Under the pieces are notes generated by a model. That model did no database searches. It was given only the letters and a program-made list of their open reading frames with translations, and was not told where the DNA came from. Source: Streptomyces cyaneogriseus subsp. noncyanogenus (lineage in GTDB: Bacteria > Actinomycetota > Actinomycetes > Streptomycetales > Streptomycetaceae). From it: a stretch of DNA of 64,000 nt. Positions 24,832 through 32,220 of this stretch are shown piece after piece (the first letter of the stretch is position 1; the number at the start of each line of letters is the position of its first letter). Where the stretch lies: the NCBI RefSeq assembly GCF_000931445.1, contig NZ_CP010849.1, positions 5,394,001-5,458,000 on the forward strand, read 5' to 3'. A program made the translations under genes and the position numbers.

Positions 24832-25529
24832 CGCCCCCGCTCCACGCCTCCCCGAACCCACCGATAGACCAACTCCGGCCTCCCCACCTGCCCATAGACC
24901 GGCTTCCGCTCGGCCCTCCCCGCCTCCACCAGATGCTCCAGATAGCGCCGGGCCGTGATCCGGGAGATCCCCACCGCCTCGGCGACCCCCGCCGCCGTGA
25001 GCCCGTCCTCGGCCCCCCGCACAGCGCCGGTCACCCGCTCCAGCGTCGGCCTGCTCAAGCCCTTCGGGAGCGCCGCAGGCCCCGGCGCGCGCAGCGTCGC
25101 CAGGGCCCGGTCCACCTCGTCCTGCCCGCTCGCCTCGCCCGCCGCCGCGCGGAACTCGGCGTACCGCACCAGCCGGTCCCGCAGTGTCGCGAAGGTGAAC
25201 GGCTTCAGGACGTACTGGACGACACCGAGCGACACCCCCTCGCGCACCATCGCCAGGTCCCGCGCCGACGTCACGGCGATCACGTCGGCGTGGTACCCGG
25301 CGGCCCGCAGCGTGCGGGCCAGTTGCAGCCCGTGCACGTCCGGCAGGTGCAGATCGAGCAGGAGCAGGTCGACCGGGGTGCGGTCGAGCAGCCGCCGGGC
25401 CTCGGCGCCGGTGTGGGCCTTGCCGACGGCGGTGAAGCCCGGGACGCGGCCGACGTACATCACGTGCGCGTCGGCCGCGACCGGGTCGTCCTCGACGACC
25501 AGGACGCGTATCGGCTGCTCACCGCTCAT
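24828..25529 (-). CDS. CitB/DcuR-family response regulator
   Basis: A 233-residue regulator: receiver domain (residues about 7-125) with acidic pocket EDD (13-15), phospho-acceptor Asp59 in LLLLDLHLPDVHG and the conserved Lys in QYVLKPFTFATL; then a C-terminal helix-turn-helix of the CitT/DpiA type (LTAAGVAEAVGISRITARRY, about 178-197). It overlaps the histidine kinase gene by 4 bp and is divergent, as a pair, from the dicarboxylate symporter gene. The natural reading is a sensor-regulator pair that switches on dicarboxylate uptake. By gene order this is SCO5434-like (recalled). Confidence 0.93.
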   Translation of the reverse strand: MSGEQPIRVLVVEDDPVAADAHVMYVGRVPGFTAVGKAHTGAEARRLLDRTPVDLLLLDLHLPDVHGLQLARTLRAAGYHADVIAVTSARDLAMVREGVSLGVVQYVLKPFTFATLRDRLVRYAEFRAAAGEASGQDEVDRALATLRAPGPAALPKGLSRPTLERVTGAVRGAEDGLTAAGVAEAVGISRITARRYLEHLVEAGRAERKPVYGQVGRPELVYRWVRGGVERGR

Positions 25530-27154
25530 GCGTCCCGTCCTCCCGCCACCGCCGCGGCGCGCAGCGGCAGCCGTACCTCGAACACCGCGCCGCCCTCGGC
25601 GGCCTCCGTCACCGACAGGGTGCCCTCGTGCCGGTGCACCGCCTGCCGGACCAGCGCCAGGCCCAGCCCGCGCCCGTCCGGCCCGGCCGGTTTGGTGGTG
25701 AAACCGCGCTGGAAGACCAGCTCGGCCAGGGCCGGGTCGACTCCCGTGCCGGTGTCCGCCACCCGCAGGACCAGTTCGGCCCCGGCCCGGGTGCAGGCCG
25801 TGACCGTGACCCGGGCCCGCTCGCTGCCCTGCGCCGCGTCCAGCGCGTTGTCGATCAGGTTGCCGAGGATGGTCACCAGATCCCGGGCGGGCAGCGACGG
25901 CGGCAGCAGCCCGTCGTCCAGGCGGCTGTCCGGCGACACCACCAGCTCCACACCCCGCTCGTTGGCCTGGGCGGTCTTGCCCAGCAGCAGGGCCGCCAGC
26001 ACCGGTTCGCCCACCGCCGCCACCACCTGGTCGGTGAGCGCCTGGGCCAGCTCCAGCTCGGCGGTGGCGAAGTCGACGGCCTCCTCGGCACGGCCCAGCT
26101 CGATCAGCGACACCACCGTGTGCAGCCGGTTCGCGGCCTCGTGGGCCTGCGCCCGCAGCGCCTGGGTGAAGCCGCGCTCGGAGTCCAGCTCGCCCATGAG
26201 CGACTGGAGTTCGGTGACATCGCGCAGGGTGACGATGGTGCCGCGGCGCTCGCCGCCCGACACCGGGGAGGTGTTGACCACGACCACCCGGTCGTCGGTC
26301 AGGTGCACCTCGTCCACGCGCGGCTCCGACGCCAGCAGCGCCCCCGTCAGCCGGGCCGGCAGGCCGAGACCGGCGACCGGCCTGCCGATCACGTCGTCCC
26401 CGGGCCGGAAGCCGAGCAGCTCCCGCCCGCCGTCGTTGATCAGCGCCACCCGGTACCGCCCGTCCAGCATCAGCAGCCCTTCCCGCACCGCGTGCAGGGC
26501 GGCCTGGTGGTAGTCGTGCATCCGGCTGAGCTCGGCGGCGTTCATGCCGTGGGTGTGGCGGCGCAGCCGGGCGTTGATCACGTACGTGCCCACCGCGCCG
26601 AGCGCGAGGGCGCCGGCGGCGACGGAGAGCAGGGCGGTGAGCTGGCCCCGGACCCGCTTGCTGATCTCCTCCACCTTGATCCCGGCGCTGACCAGGCCGA
26701 CGACCCGGCCGCCGTCCCGTACGGGCGTGACCGCCCGGACCGACGGGCCGAGCGTACCGGTGTAGGTCTCGGTGAAGGTGCCGCCCCGGCGCGCGGGCTC
26801 GGTGTGGCCGCGGAAGGGGCGCCCGATCTGCCGGCTGTCGGGGTGGGTCCAGCGGATGCCCCGCGGGTTCATGATCGTCACGAAGTCGACGCCGGTGTCG
26901 CGCATGACCTGGAGCGCGTACGGCTGGAGGCGGGCGGTGGGGTCGGGGGTGCGGATCGCCTCCCGTACGGAAGGGGAGTCGGCGATCGACCGGGCCACCG
27001 CCGTGGCCTGCCGGCCGGCCGCGTCCTCGGCCTGCGCCCGGTCGCTGACGTAGGAGAACAGCGCGTACCCGGCGACGACCACGGCGATCAGCACGGCCTG
27101 CATGGCGAAGAGCTGGCCGGCCAGGCTGCGGGGTCGGGGGACGGTCAGGCGCAT
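25526..27154 (-). CDS. CitA/DcuS-family sensor histidine kinase
   Basis: A 542-residue kinase from the ATG at 27154. Domains in order: TM1 (about 12-32), an extracytoplasmic PAS-like sensor (about 35-175, with RQIGRPFRGHTEP and a SAGIKV end), TM2 (about 180-200), a cytoplasmic PAS domain (about 215-325, VREGLLMLDGRYRVALIND), a SpoOB-type phosphoacceptor region with His in QAHEAANRLHTV, and a HATPase domain (NLIDNALDAA, VADTGTGVD, DGRGLGLALV). This matches kinases that sense citrate or C4-dicarboxylates outside the cell. It is coupled to the response regulator by a 4-bp overlap and divergent from the symporter gene 185 bp away. Confidence 0.94.
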   Translation of the reverse strand: MRLTVPRPRSLAGQLFAMQAVLIAVVVAGYALFSYVSDRAQAEDAAGRQATAVARSIADSPSVREAIRTPDPTARLQPYALQVMRDTGVDFVTIMNPRGIRWTHPDSRQIGRPFRGHTEPARRGGTFTETYTGTLGPSVRAVTPVRDGGRVVGLVSAGIKVEEISKRVRGQLTALLSVAAGALALGAVGTYVINARLRRHTHGMNAAELSRMHDYHQAALHAVREGLLMLDGRYRVALINDGGRELLGFRPGDDVIGRPVAGLGLPARLTGALLASEPRVDEVHLTDDRVVVVNTSPVSGGERRGTIVTLRDVTELQSLMGELDSERGFTQALRAQAHEAANRLHTVVSLIELGRAEEAVDFATAELELAQALTDQVVAAVGEPVLAALLLGKTAQANERGVELVVSPDSRLDDGLLPPSLPARDLVTILGNLIDNALDAAQGSERARVTVTACTRAGAELVLRVADTGTGVDPALAELVFQRGFTTKPAGPDGRGLGLALVRQAVHRHEGTLSVTEAAEGGAVFEVRLPLRAAAVAGGRDA

Positions 27155-27339
27155 GCCGTCAGTCTGCCTGGTGGCTGATCGGTGAACTAAATGAACGCAA
27201 GGGTGACCGCGCTCACAGGGCGGGAGATAGTCACGGCGATCCCCGGTCCCGGGCCCGCAGACGCCCGGGGGCCGCCAGGGTTCTCCCGGACGTGAGCCGC
27301 ACGCCGGTGACACCGACGACGTCGCCAAGGAGGGCCGCC

Positions 27340-28758
27340 GTGAGCAGTGCAGCCGATACGGCACCTGCCGCACCGAAGACCAAGCGGGACCGCACGCACT
27401 ATCTCTACATCGCGGTGATCGCCGCGGTGGCCCTCGGTATCGCCGTGGGGCTCGCGGCTCCGGACTTCGCCGTCGAGCTGAAGCCGATCGGCACCGGGTT
27501 CGTGAACCTGATCAAGATGATGATCTCGCCGATCATCTTCTGCACGATCGTGCTGGGCATCGGATCGGTGCGCAAGGCCGCCAAGGTCGGGGCCGTCGGC
27601 GGTATCGCCCTGGTCTACTTTTTGGTGATGTCGCTGGTGGCGCTCGCCATCGGCCTGGTCGTCGGCAACATCCTGGAGCCAGGCACGGGCCTGGCGATCA
27701 CCGACGCCGTCAAGGAGACCGGACACGCGCAGGTCGACGCCGAGGCCAAGGGCACCACCGAGTTCCTGCTCGGCATCATCCCCGCCACGATCGTCTCCGC
27801 CTTCACCGAGGGCGAGGTGCTCCAGACCCTGCTGGTCGCCCTGCTGTGCGGCTTCGCGCTCCAGGCCATGGGCCCGGCCGGGCAGCCGGTCCTGCGCGGG
27901 GTGGAGCACATCCAGCGGCTGGTCTTCCGCGTCCTGGCGATGGTGATGTGGGCCGCCCCGGTCGGCGCGTTCGGCGCCATGGCCGCCGTCACCGGCTCCG
28001 CCGGACTCGACGCGCTCAAGAGCCTGGCCGTGCTGATGCTCGGCTTCTACGTCACCTGCGTGCTCTTCGTCTTCCTGGTGCTCGGCGCGCTGCTGCGGGT
28101 CGTCTCCGGCGTGAACGTCTTCTCGCTCTTCAAGTACCTGGGCCGCGAGTTCCTGCTGATCCTGTCGACGTCCTCCTCGGAGTCGGCGCTGCCGCGGCTG
28201 ATCGCCAAGATGGAGCACCTGGGCGTGAGCAAGCCGGTAGTCGGCATCACCGTCCCGACCGGCTACTCCTTCAACCTCGACGGCACCATGATCTACATGA
28301 CCATGGCCTCGCTGTTCATCGCCGACGCCATGGGCACCCCGATGTCGGTCGGGGAGCAGATCCCGCTGCTGCTGTTCCTGCTGGTCGCCTCCAAGGGCGC
28401 GGCCGGTGTCACCGGCGCGGGCCTGGCGACCCTGGCCGGCGGCCTTCAGTCGCACAAGCCCGCCCTGGTGGACGGCATCGGCCTGATCGTCGGCATCGAC
28501 CGCTTCATGAGCGAGGCCCGCGCCCTGACCAACTTCGCGGGCAACGCCGTCGCCACCGTCCTGGTCGGCACCTGGACCAAGGAGATCGACAAGGAGCGGG
28601 TCGCGGAGGTCCTCGCCGGCCGCGTCCCCTTCGACGAGAAGACGCTCCTCGACGACGCCCACGACGCCCACGACGCCCACGACGCCCACGACGCCCACGG
28701 GGACACCCGCGCCGAGGTGCCCGAGACGGGCGGCGAGAAGGAGCTGGCCAAGGCCTGA
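27340..28758 (+). CDS. dctA: Dicarboxylate:cation symporter (DctA family)
   Basis: A 472-residue glutamate/dicarboxylate transporter. The GTG at 27340 follows AAGGAGG by 5 bp. Family motifs are present: the Ser-rich re-entrant loop LSTSSSESALPRLI, the NLDGTMIYM motif of TM7, and a second hairpin (SKGAAGVTGAG). It would import succinate, fumarate or malate with a cation. The C-terminus has an odd tail of five DAH tripeptides followed by acidic residues. The divergent CitA/CitB-type pair is the probable activator. A 13-bp-stem terminator follows. Confidence 0.94.
   Translation: MSSAADTAPAAPKTKRDRTHYLYIAVIAAVALGIAVGLAAPDFAVELKPIGTGFVNLIKMMISPIIFCTIVLGIGSVRKAAKVGAVGGIALVYFLVMSLVALAIGLVVGNILEPGTGLAITDAVKETGHAQVDAEAKGTTEFLLGIIPATIVSAFTEGEVLQTLLVALLCGFALQAMGPAGQPVLRGVEHIQRLVFRVLAMVMWAAPVGAFGAMAAVTGSAGLDALKSLAVLMLGFYVTCVLFVFLVLGALLRVVSGVNVFSLFKYLGREFLLILSTSSSESALPRLIAKMEHLGVSKPVVGITVPTGYSFNLDGTMIYMTMASLFIADAMGTPMSVGEQIPLLLFLLVASKGAAGVTGAGLATLAGGLQSHKPALVDGIGLIVGIDRFMSEARALTNFAGNAVATVLVGTWTKEIDKERVAEVLAGRVPFDEKTLLDDAHDAHDAHDAHDAHGDTRAEVPETGGEKELAKA
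28654..28698 (+). repeat. Five 9-bp repeats encoding (Asp-Ala-His)5
   Basis: GACGCCCAC occurs five times without interruption near the 3' end of the symporter gene. The number is likely to vary between strains; the His/Asp run could bind metal, which is speculative. Confidence 0.9.
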
Positions 28759-28785
28759 GACCCCGCACCCGGGGGCGGTCTCCCC

Positions 28786-28828
28786 TGCCGCCCGGTCCCT
28801 CCGCGCCCCGCGGACGGACCGGGCGGCA
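28786..28828 (+). terminator. Terminator after dctA
   Basis: A 13-bp perfect stem (TGCCGCCCGGTCC at 28786-28798 / GGACCGGGCGGCA at 28816-28828) with a 17-nt loop, 27 bp after the stop codon. Confidence 0.8.
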
Positions 28829-28913
28829 CCGCCGTGTGCCGGGGTGCCGCCGGCAGGGGGCGCCGTGGTGCGGGTGGCGGTGCCGCCCGTGCCCGGGCGG
28901 GCCGGAGCCGCCC

Positions 28914-28944
28914 TTGCCCTGACGTCGGCGTCAAGGGCTACGTT
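28914..28944 (+). promoter_or_regulatory. MerR-type promoter with 19-bp spacer
   Basis: TTGCCC (28914-28919) and TACGTT (28939-28944) are separated by 19 bp, the overlong spacing typical of MerR-controlled promoters. The dyad TGACG-TCGG-CGTCA (28920-28933) lies in the spacer. A start site about 7 bp after the -10 would fall at or next to the ATG at 28952, giving a leaderless mRNA. Confidence 0.6.
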
Positions 28945-28951
28945 CGTCGGC

Positions 28952-29380
28952 ATGCGAATCGGTGAGCTGGCCGCACGCGCCGGGACCACGACGCGGACAC
29001 TGCGGTACTACGAGGCGCGGGGACTGCTGTCCGCGCGCCGGGACGCCCACGGGCACCGGACCTACGACGAGGGCGACCTGCGGCTGCTGGAGCAGATCAG
29101 GACGTTGCGGGACTTCGGGTTCGGCCTGGAGGAGACCCGGCCCTTCGTGGAGTGCCTGCGCGCCGGGCACCCCGAGGGCGACACCTGCCCGGCGTCGCTC
29201 GCGGTCTACCGGCGCAAGCTGGCGGAGCTGGACGCGCTGATCGGCGAGTTGCGCGGTGTGCGGGCGACCGTTGCGGCGCATCTGGCCAGGGCCGAGCGGG
29301 CCGTGGACGCGCTGGCTGCCGAGGCGCTGGCTCCGGGGGGTCCGGAGCCGGGGTGCCAACTGGGAGGGCAGGGGTTGTGA
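28952..29380 (+). CDS. MerR-family transcriptional regulator
   Basis: A 142-residue regulator: winged helix at residues 1-70 (MRIGELAARAGTTTRTLRYY, then EARGLLSARRDAHGHRTYDE) and a C-terminal coiled-coil dimerisation helix (about 78-125). Two Cys residues (one in FVECLRAGHPEGDTCPAS, the other in the same stretch) could sense metal or redox state. Its stop overlaps the start of a thioredoxin gene (GTGA), so the two are one operon, and a redox-responsive regulator is a reasonable inference. No ligand can be named. Confidence 0.92.
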   Translation: MRIGELAARAGTTTRTLRYYEARGLLSARRDAHGHRTYDEGDLRLLEQIRTLRDFGFGLEETRPFVECLRAGHPEGDTCPASLAVYRRKLAELDALIGELRGVRATVAAHLARAERAVDALAAEALAPGGPEPGCQLGGQGL

Positions 29381-29709
29381 GCAGGGCGAACGGTGTGGCC
29401 GAGGTGACGGACGCGAGTTTCGCGGCGGAGGTGATCGGGGCGGAGCTGCCGGTGCTGGTGGAGTTCACGGCCGACTGGTGCCCGCCCTGCCGGCAGATGG
29501 GGCCGGTACTCGCCGCGCTGGCCGAGCAGGAGGCGGGCCGGCTGCGCGTGGTGCAGCTCGACGTGGACCGGAACCCGGCCACCACCAACGCCTACAAGGT
29601 GCTGTCGATGCCGACCTTCATCGTCTTCCGCGACGGTGAGCCGGTGAGGTCCATGGTGGGCGCCCGGCCCAAGCGGCGCCTGCTGGAGGAGCTGGCCGAC
29701 GTCGTCTGA
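29377..29709 (+). CDS. Thioredoxin
   Basis: A 110-residue single-domain thioredoxin with active site WCPPC (Cys35, Cys38), where the usual Gly-Pro is replaced by Pro-Pro, and the cis-Pro loop VLSMPTFIVF. The GTG start overlaps the MerR stop codon by 3 bp. No signal peptide is present, so it is cytosolic. A true T-rich terminator follows. The altered dipeptide may shift the redox potential compared with WCGPC thioredoxins (family knowledge). Confidence 0.93.
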   Translation: MSRANGVAEVTDASFAAEVIGAELPVLVEFTADWCPPCRQMGPVLAALAEQEAGRLRVVQLDVDRNPATTNAYKVLSMPTFIVFRDGEPVRSMVGARPKRRLLEELADVV

Positions 29710-29740
29710 AGCGGGGCCGCGGCCGGATACGCCCACGAAG

Positions 29741-29776
29741 AAATCCCCCGGGCAATTGCGTCCGGGGGATTTTCTT
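29741..29776 (+). terminator. Rho-independent terminator with T-run
   Basis: An 11-bp stem (AAATCCCCCGG / CCGGGGGATTT) with a 10-nt loop, followed by T-rich TTTCTT. A genuine T tract is unusual for Streptomyces. Confidence 0.85.
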
Positions 29777-29859
29777 GCGTATATTCAATCTTTCGCGATT
29801 CCGTTTGAACGGGTCGCAAAGAAGTTCAGTGAGCACAGTATATCCGGGCGGGAGCGGAA

Positions 29860-32130
29860 TTGTCAAACACCGAATTTCCGGACGATGAATTGAGGCGTGA
29901 GCAGGAATTCATCGACGGGCTGTACGCGCGCGTGGACGCGCTGCGCGGCGACGCCGAGACATCCGTCACCGACGCGCTCGCGCAGGGCCACACCCCCATG
30001 CAGGCCAGGCTGGAGCGGGACATCCTCGTCGCCGAGCGCTCCGGGCTGCTCGCCGCCCTCAACGCGGTCGACGGCTCGCTCTGCTTCGGCCGCATCGACC
30101 TGACCTCGGGCACCGCTCACCACATCGGACGCATCGGGCTGCGCGCCGACGACGCCGAGCGCACCCCGGTCCTCATCGACTGGCGGGCCGACGTCGCCCG
30201 CCCCTTCTACCTGGCCACCGGGCACACCCCGATGGGCCTGCGCCGCCGCCGGCACATCGCCACCGAGGGCCGCCGGGTCACCGCCCTGCACGACGAGATC
30301 CTCGACCTCGGCGACGAGACCCGGACCGGCCACGAGGACCCCTCGGGCGACGCGGTGCTGCTCGCCGCGCTGAACTCCGCGCGCACCGGCCGCATGAGCG
30401 ACATCGTGCGGACCATCCAGGCCGACCAGGACCGCATCATCCGCGCACCGCACCGCGGCGTGCTCGTCGTCGAGGGCGGCCCCGGCACCGGCAAGACGGC
30501 CGTCGCCCTGCACCGGGCGGCGTATCTGCTCTACGAGCACCGGGAACTGCTGGCCCGGCGCGCCGTGCTGATCGTCGGGCCCAACCCCGCCTTCCTCGGT
30601 TACATCGGCGAGGTGCTGCCCTCGCTCGGCGAGACCGGCGTCCTGCTCGCGACCGTCGGCGAGCTGTTCCCCGGGGTGAAGGCGACGGCGGCGGACACGC
30701 CCGAGGCGGCGGCCGTGAAGGGCCGCGCGGAGATGGCCGAGGTGCTCGCCGAGGTGGTCCGCGGCAGGCAGGCGCTGCCCGACCCGGTGATCACCATCGA
30801 GCACGACCGCGAGGTCCTGATGCTCGACGACGGCCTGGTCGCCGTCGCCCGCGAACGCACCCGCGCCGCGAAGCTGCCGCACAACGCGGCCCGCGAGCAC
30901 TTCGAGGGCCACATCCTCAACACCCTCACCGAGCTGTACGCCGAGCGCGTCGGCACCGACCCCTACGACGGCACCAGCCTGCTCGACGCCAGCGACATCA
31001 CCCAGATCCGCGACGAACTCGCCGAGAACCCCGAGGTCTGGTCCGCCATCGACCGGCTGTGGCCGGTGCTGACCCCGCAGCGGCTGGTCGCCGACTTCCT
31101 CGCCGCGCCCGAGGAGTTCCTCCCCGAGGAGGACGCCGACGCGATCCGCCGCCCGGTCACCCGCGCCTGGACCACGGCGGACGTACCGCTGCTGGACGAG
31201 GCGGCCGAACTGCTCGGCGAGGACGACCGGACGGCCCGCGCCCGCGCCGAACGCGAGCGCCAGGAGCAGATCGCCTACGCGCAGGGCGTGCTGGACGTGT
31301 CGTACGCGTCCCGGACGTTCGAGTTCGAGGACAAGGAGGAGAGCGACCCGGAGGCCGCCGAGGTGCTGTCCGCGCACGACATCATCGACGCGGAGCGGTT
31401 CGCCGAGCGCCATGAGGAGGACGACCACCGCAGCGCCGCCGAACGGGCCGCGGCCGACCGCACCTGGGCGTTCGGCCACATCATCGTGGACGAGGCGCAG
31501 GAGCTGTCGCCGATGGCGTGGCGGCTGCTGATGCGCCGCTGCCCGACCCGGTCGATGACGCTGGTCGGCGACCCGGCGCAGACCGCGGAGGCGGCCGGGG
31601 TCGGCTCCTGGGAGAAGATCCTCGAGCCCTATGTCGAGGACCGCTGGGAGCACACCCGCCTGGGCGTCAACTACCGCACCCCGGCGGAGATCATGGACCT
31701 GGCCGCGGCCGTGGTCCGCGCCGAGCACCCCGGCTTCGAGCCCCCCAGCTCGGTCCGCTCCACCGGGGTACGCCCCTGGATCCGCGCCACCGACGACCTC
31801 CCGTCCGCCGTCGCCGAGGCGGTCGGCGAGCTCACCCCGGACGAGGGCCGCCTCGCCGTCATCGCCCCGCGCGAGCTGCACCGCGCGCTCGCGGCCCGCC
31901 TCGACGGCGTGACGGCCGGCGCCGAGCCCGACCTGACCCGCGGCGTCGTCCTCCTGGACCCGCGCCAGTCCAAGGGCCTGGAGTTCGACTCCGTCCTGGT
32001 CGTCGAGCCCGGCCGCTACGGCACCAGCGACCTCTACGTGGCCCTGACCCGCGCCACCCAGCACCTCGGCGTCCTGCACACCGGACCACTGCCGAAGGGG
32101 CTCGCCGACGCCGGTGCCGGTGCCGCCTAG
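29860..32130 (+). CDS. HelD/HelR-family ATPase acting on RNA polymerase
   Basis: A 756-residue UvrD/Rep-like motor protein. The N-terminal coiled coil (residues about 5-75, ELRREQEFIDGLYARVDALR) is the part that HelD proteins insert into RNA polymerase. The P-loop GGPGTGKTAVA is at about 206-216, Walker B DEAQELSP at 544-551, GDPAQTAEAAG at about 572, and the final motif VALTRATQHLGVLHT near the C-terminus. The start is a TTG at 29860, chosen because GGGAG lies 6-8 bp upstream and no ATG or GTG fits. HelD recycles stalled RNA polymerase; HelR variants protect it from rifamycins. I cannot separate the two, and I saw no rifamycin-associated promoter element upstream. Confidence 0.88.
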   Translation: MSNTEFPDDELRREQEFIDGLYARVDALRGDAETSVTDALAQGHTPMQARLERDILVAERSGLLAALNAVDGSLCFGRIDLTSGTAHHIGRIGLRADDAERTPVLIDWRADVARPFYLATGHTPMGLRRRRHIATEGRRVTALHDEILDLGDETRTGHEDPSGDAVLLAALNSARTGRMSDIVRTIQADQDRIIRAPHRGVLVVEGGPGTGKTAVALHRAAYLLYEHRELLARRAVLIVGPNPAFLGYIGEVLPSLGETGVLLATVGELFPGVKATAADTPEAAAVKGRAEMAEVLAEVVRGRQALPDPVITIEHDREVLMLDDGLVAVARERTRAAKLPHNAAREHFEGHILNTLTELYAERVGTDPYDGTSLLDASDITQIRDELAENPEVWSAIDRLWPVLTPQRLVADFLAAPEEFLPEEDADAIRRPVTRAWTTADVPLLDEAAELLGEDDRTARARAERERQEQIAYAQGVLDVSYASRTFEFEDKEESDPEAAEVLSAHDIIDAERFAERHEEDDHRSAAERAAADRTWAFGHIIVDEAQELSPMAWRLLMRRCPTRSMTLVGDPAQTAEAAGVGSWEKILEPYVEDRWEHTRLGVNYRTPAEIMDLAAAVVRAEHPGFEPPSSVRSTGVRPWIRATDDLPSAVAEAVGELTPDEGRLAVIAPRELHRALAARLDGVTAGAEPDLTRGVVLLDPRQSKGLEFDSVLVVEPGRYGTSDLYVALTRATQHLGVLHTGPLPKGLADAGAGAA

Positions 32131-32220
32131 GGTCTTTCGTTTGGATCAGGCCGGATCAGGGAGCGGGGTCTGGTGCCAGGCCCCGCGAGCCCGGCATGAC
32201 CCAGACGAGAGGCCCTAGGC
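32125..32220. terminator. Nested double hairpin spanning both convergent stop codons
   Basis: The outer arms 32125-32148 and 32197-32220 pair over 24 positions; of four imperfect positions, three are G-U wobbles and one is A-C in the plus-strand RNA. An inner hairpin (32163-32173/32176-32186) has an 11-bp stem with one G-U pair. The TAG stops of the HelD-type gene (32128-32130) and of glgB (32215-32217) both lie inside the outer stem. It resembles a bidirectional terminator or a mobile intergenic palindrome. Confidence 0.8.

Noticed and set aside
29777..29859. Rifamycin-associated element upstream of the HelD/HelR gene
   Set aside because: No sequence resembling the published inverted repeat, as I remember it, was seen before the TTG start, so a specific HelR assignment was not made.
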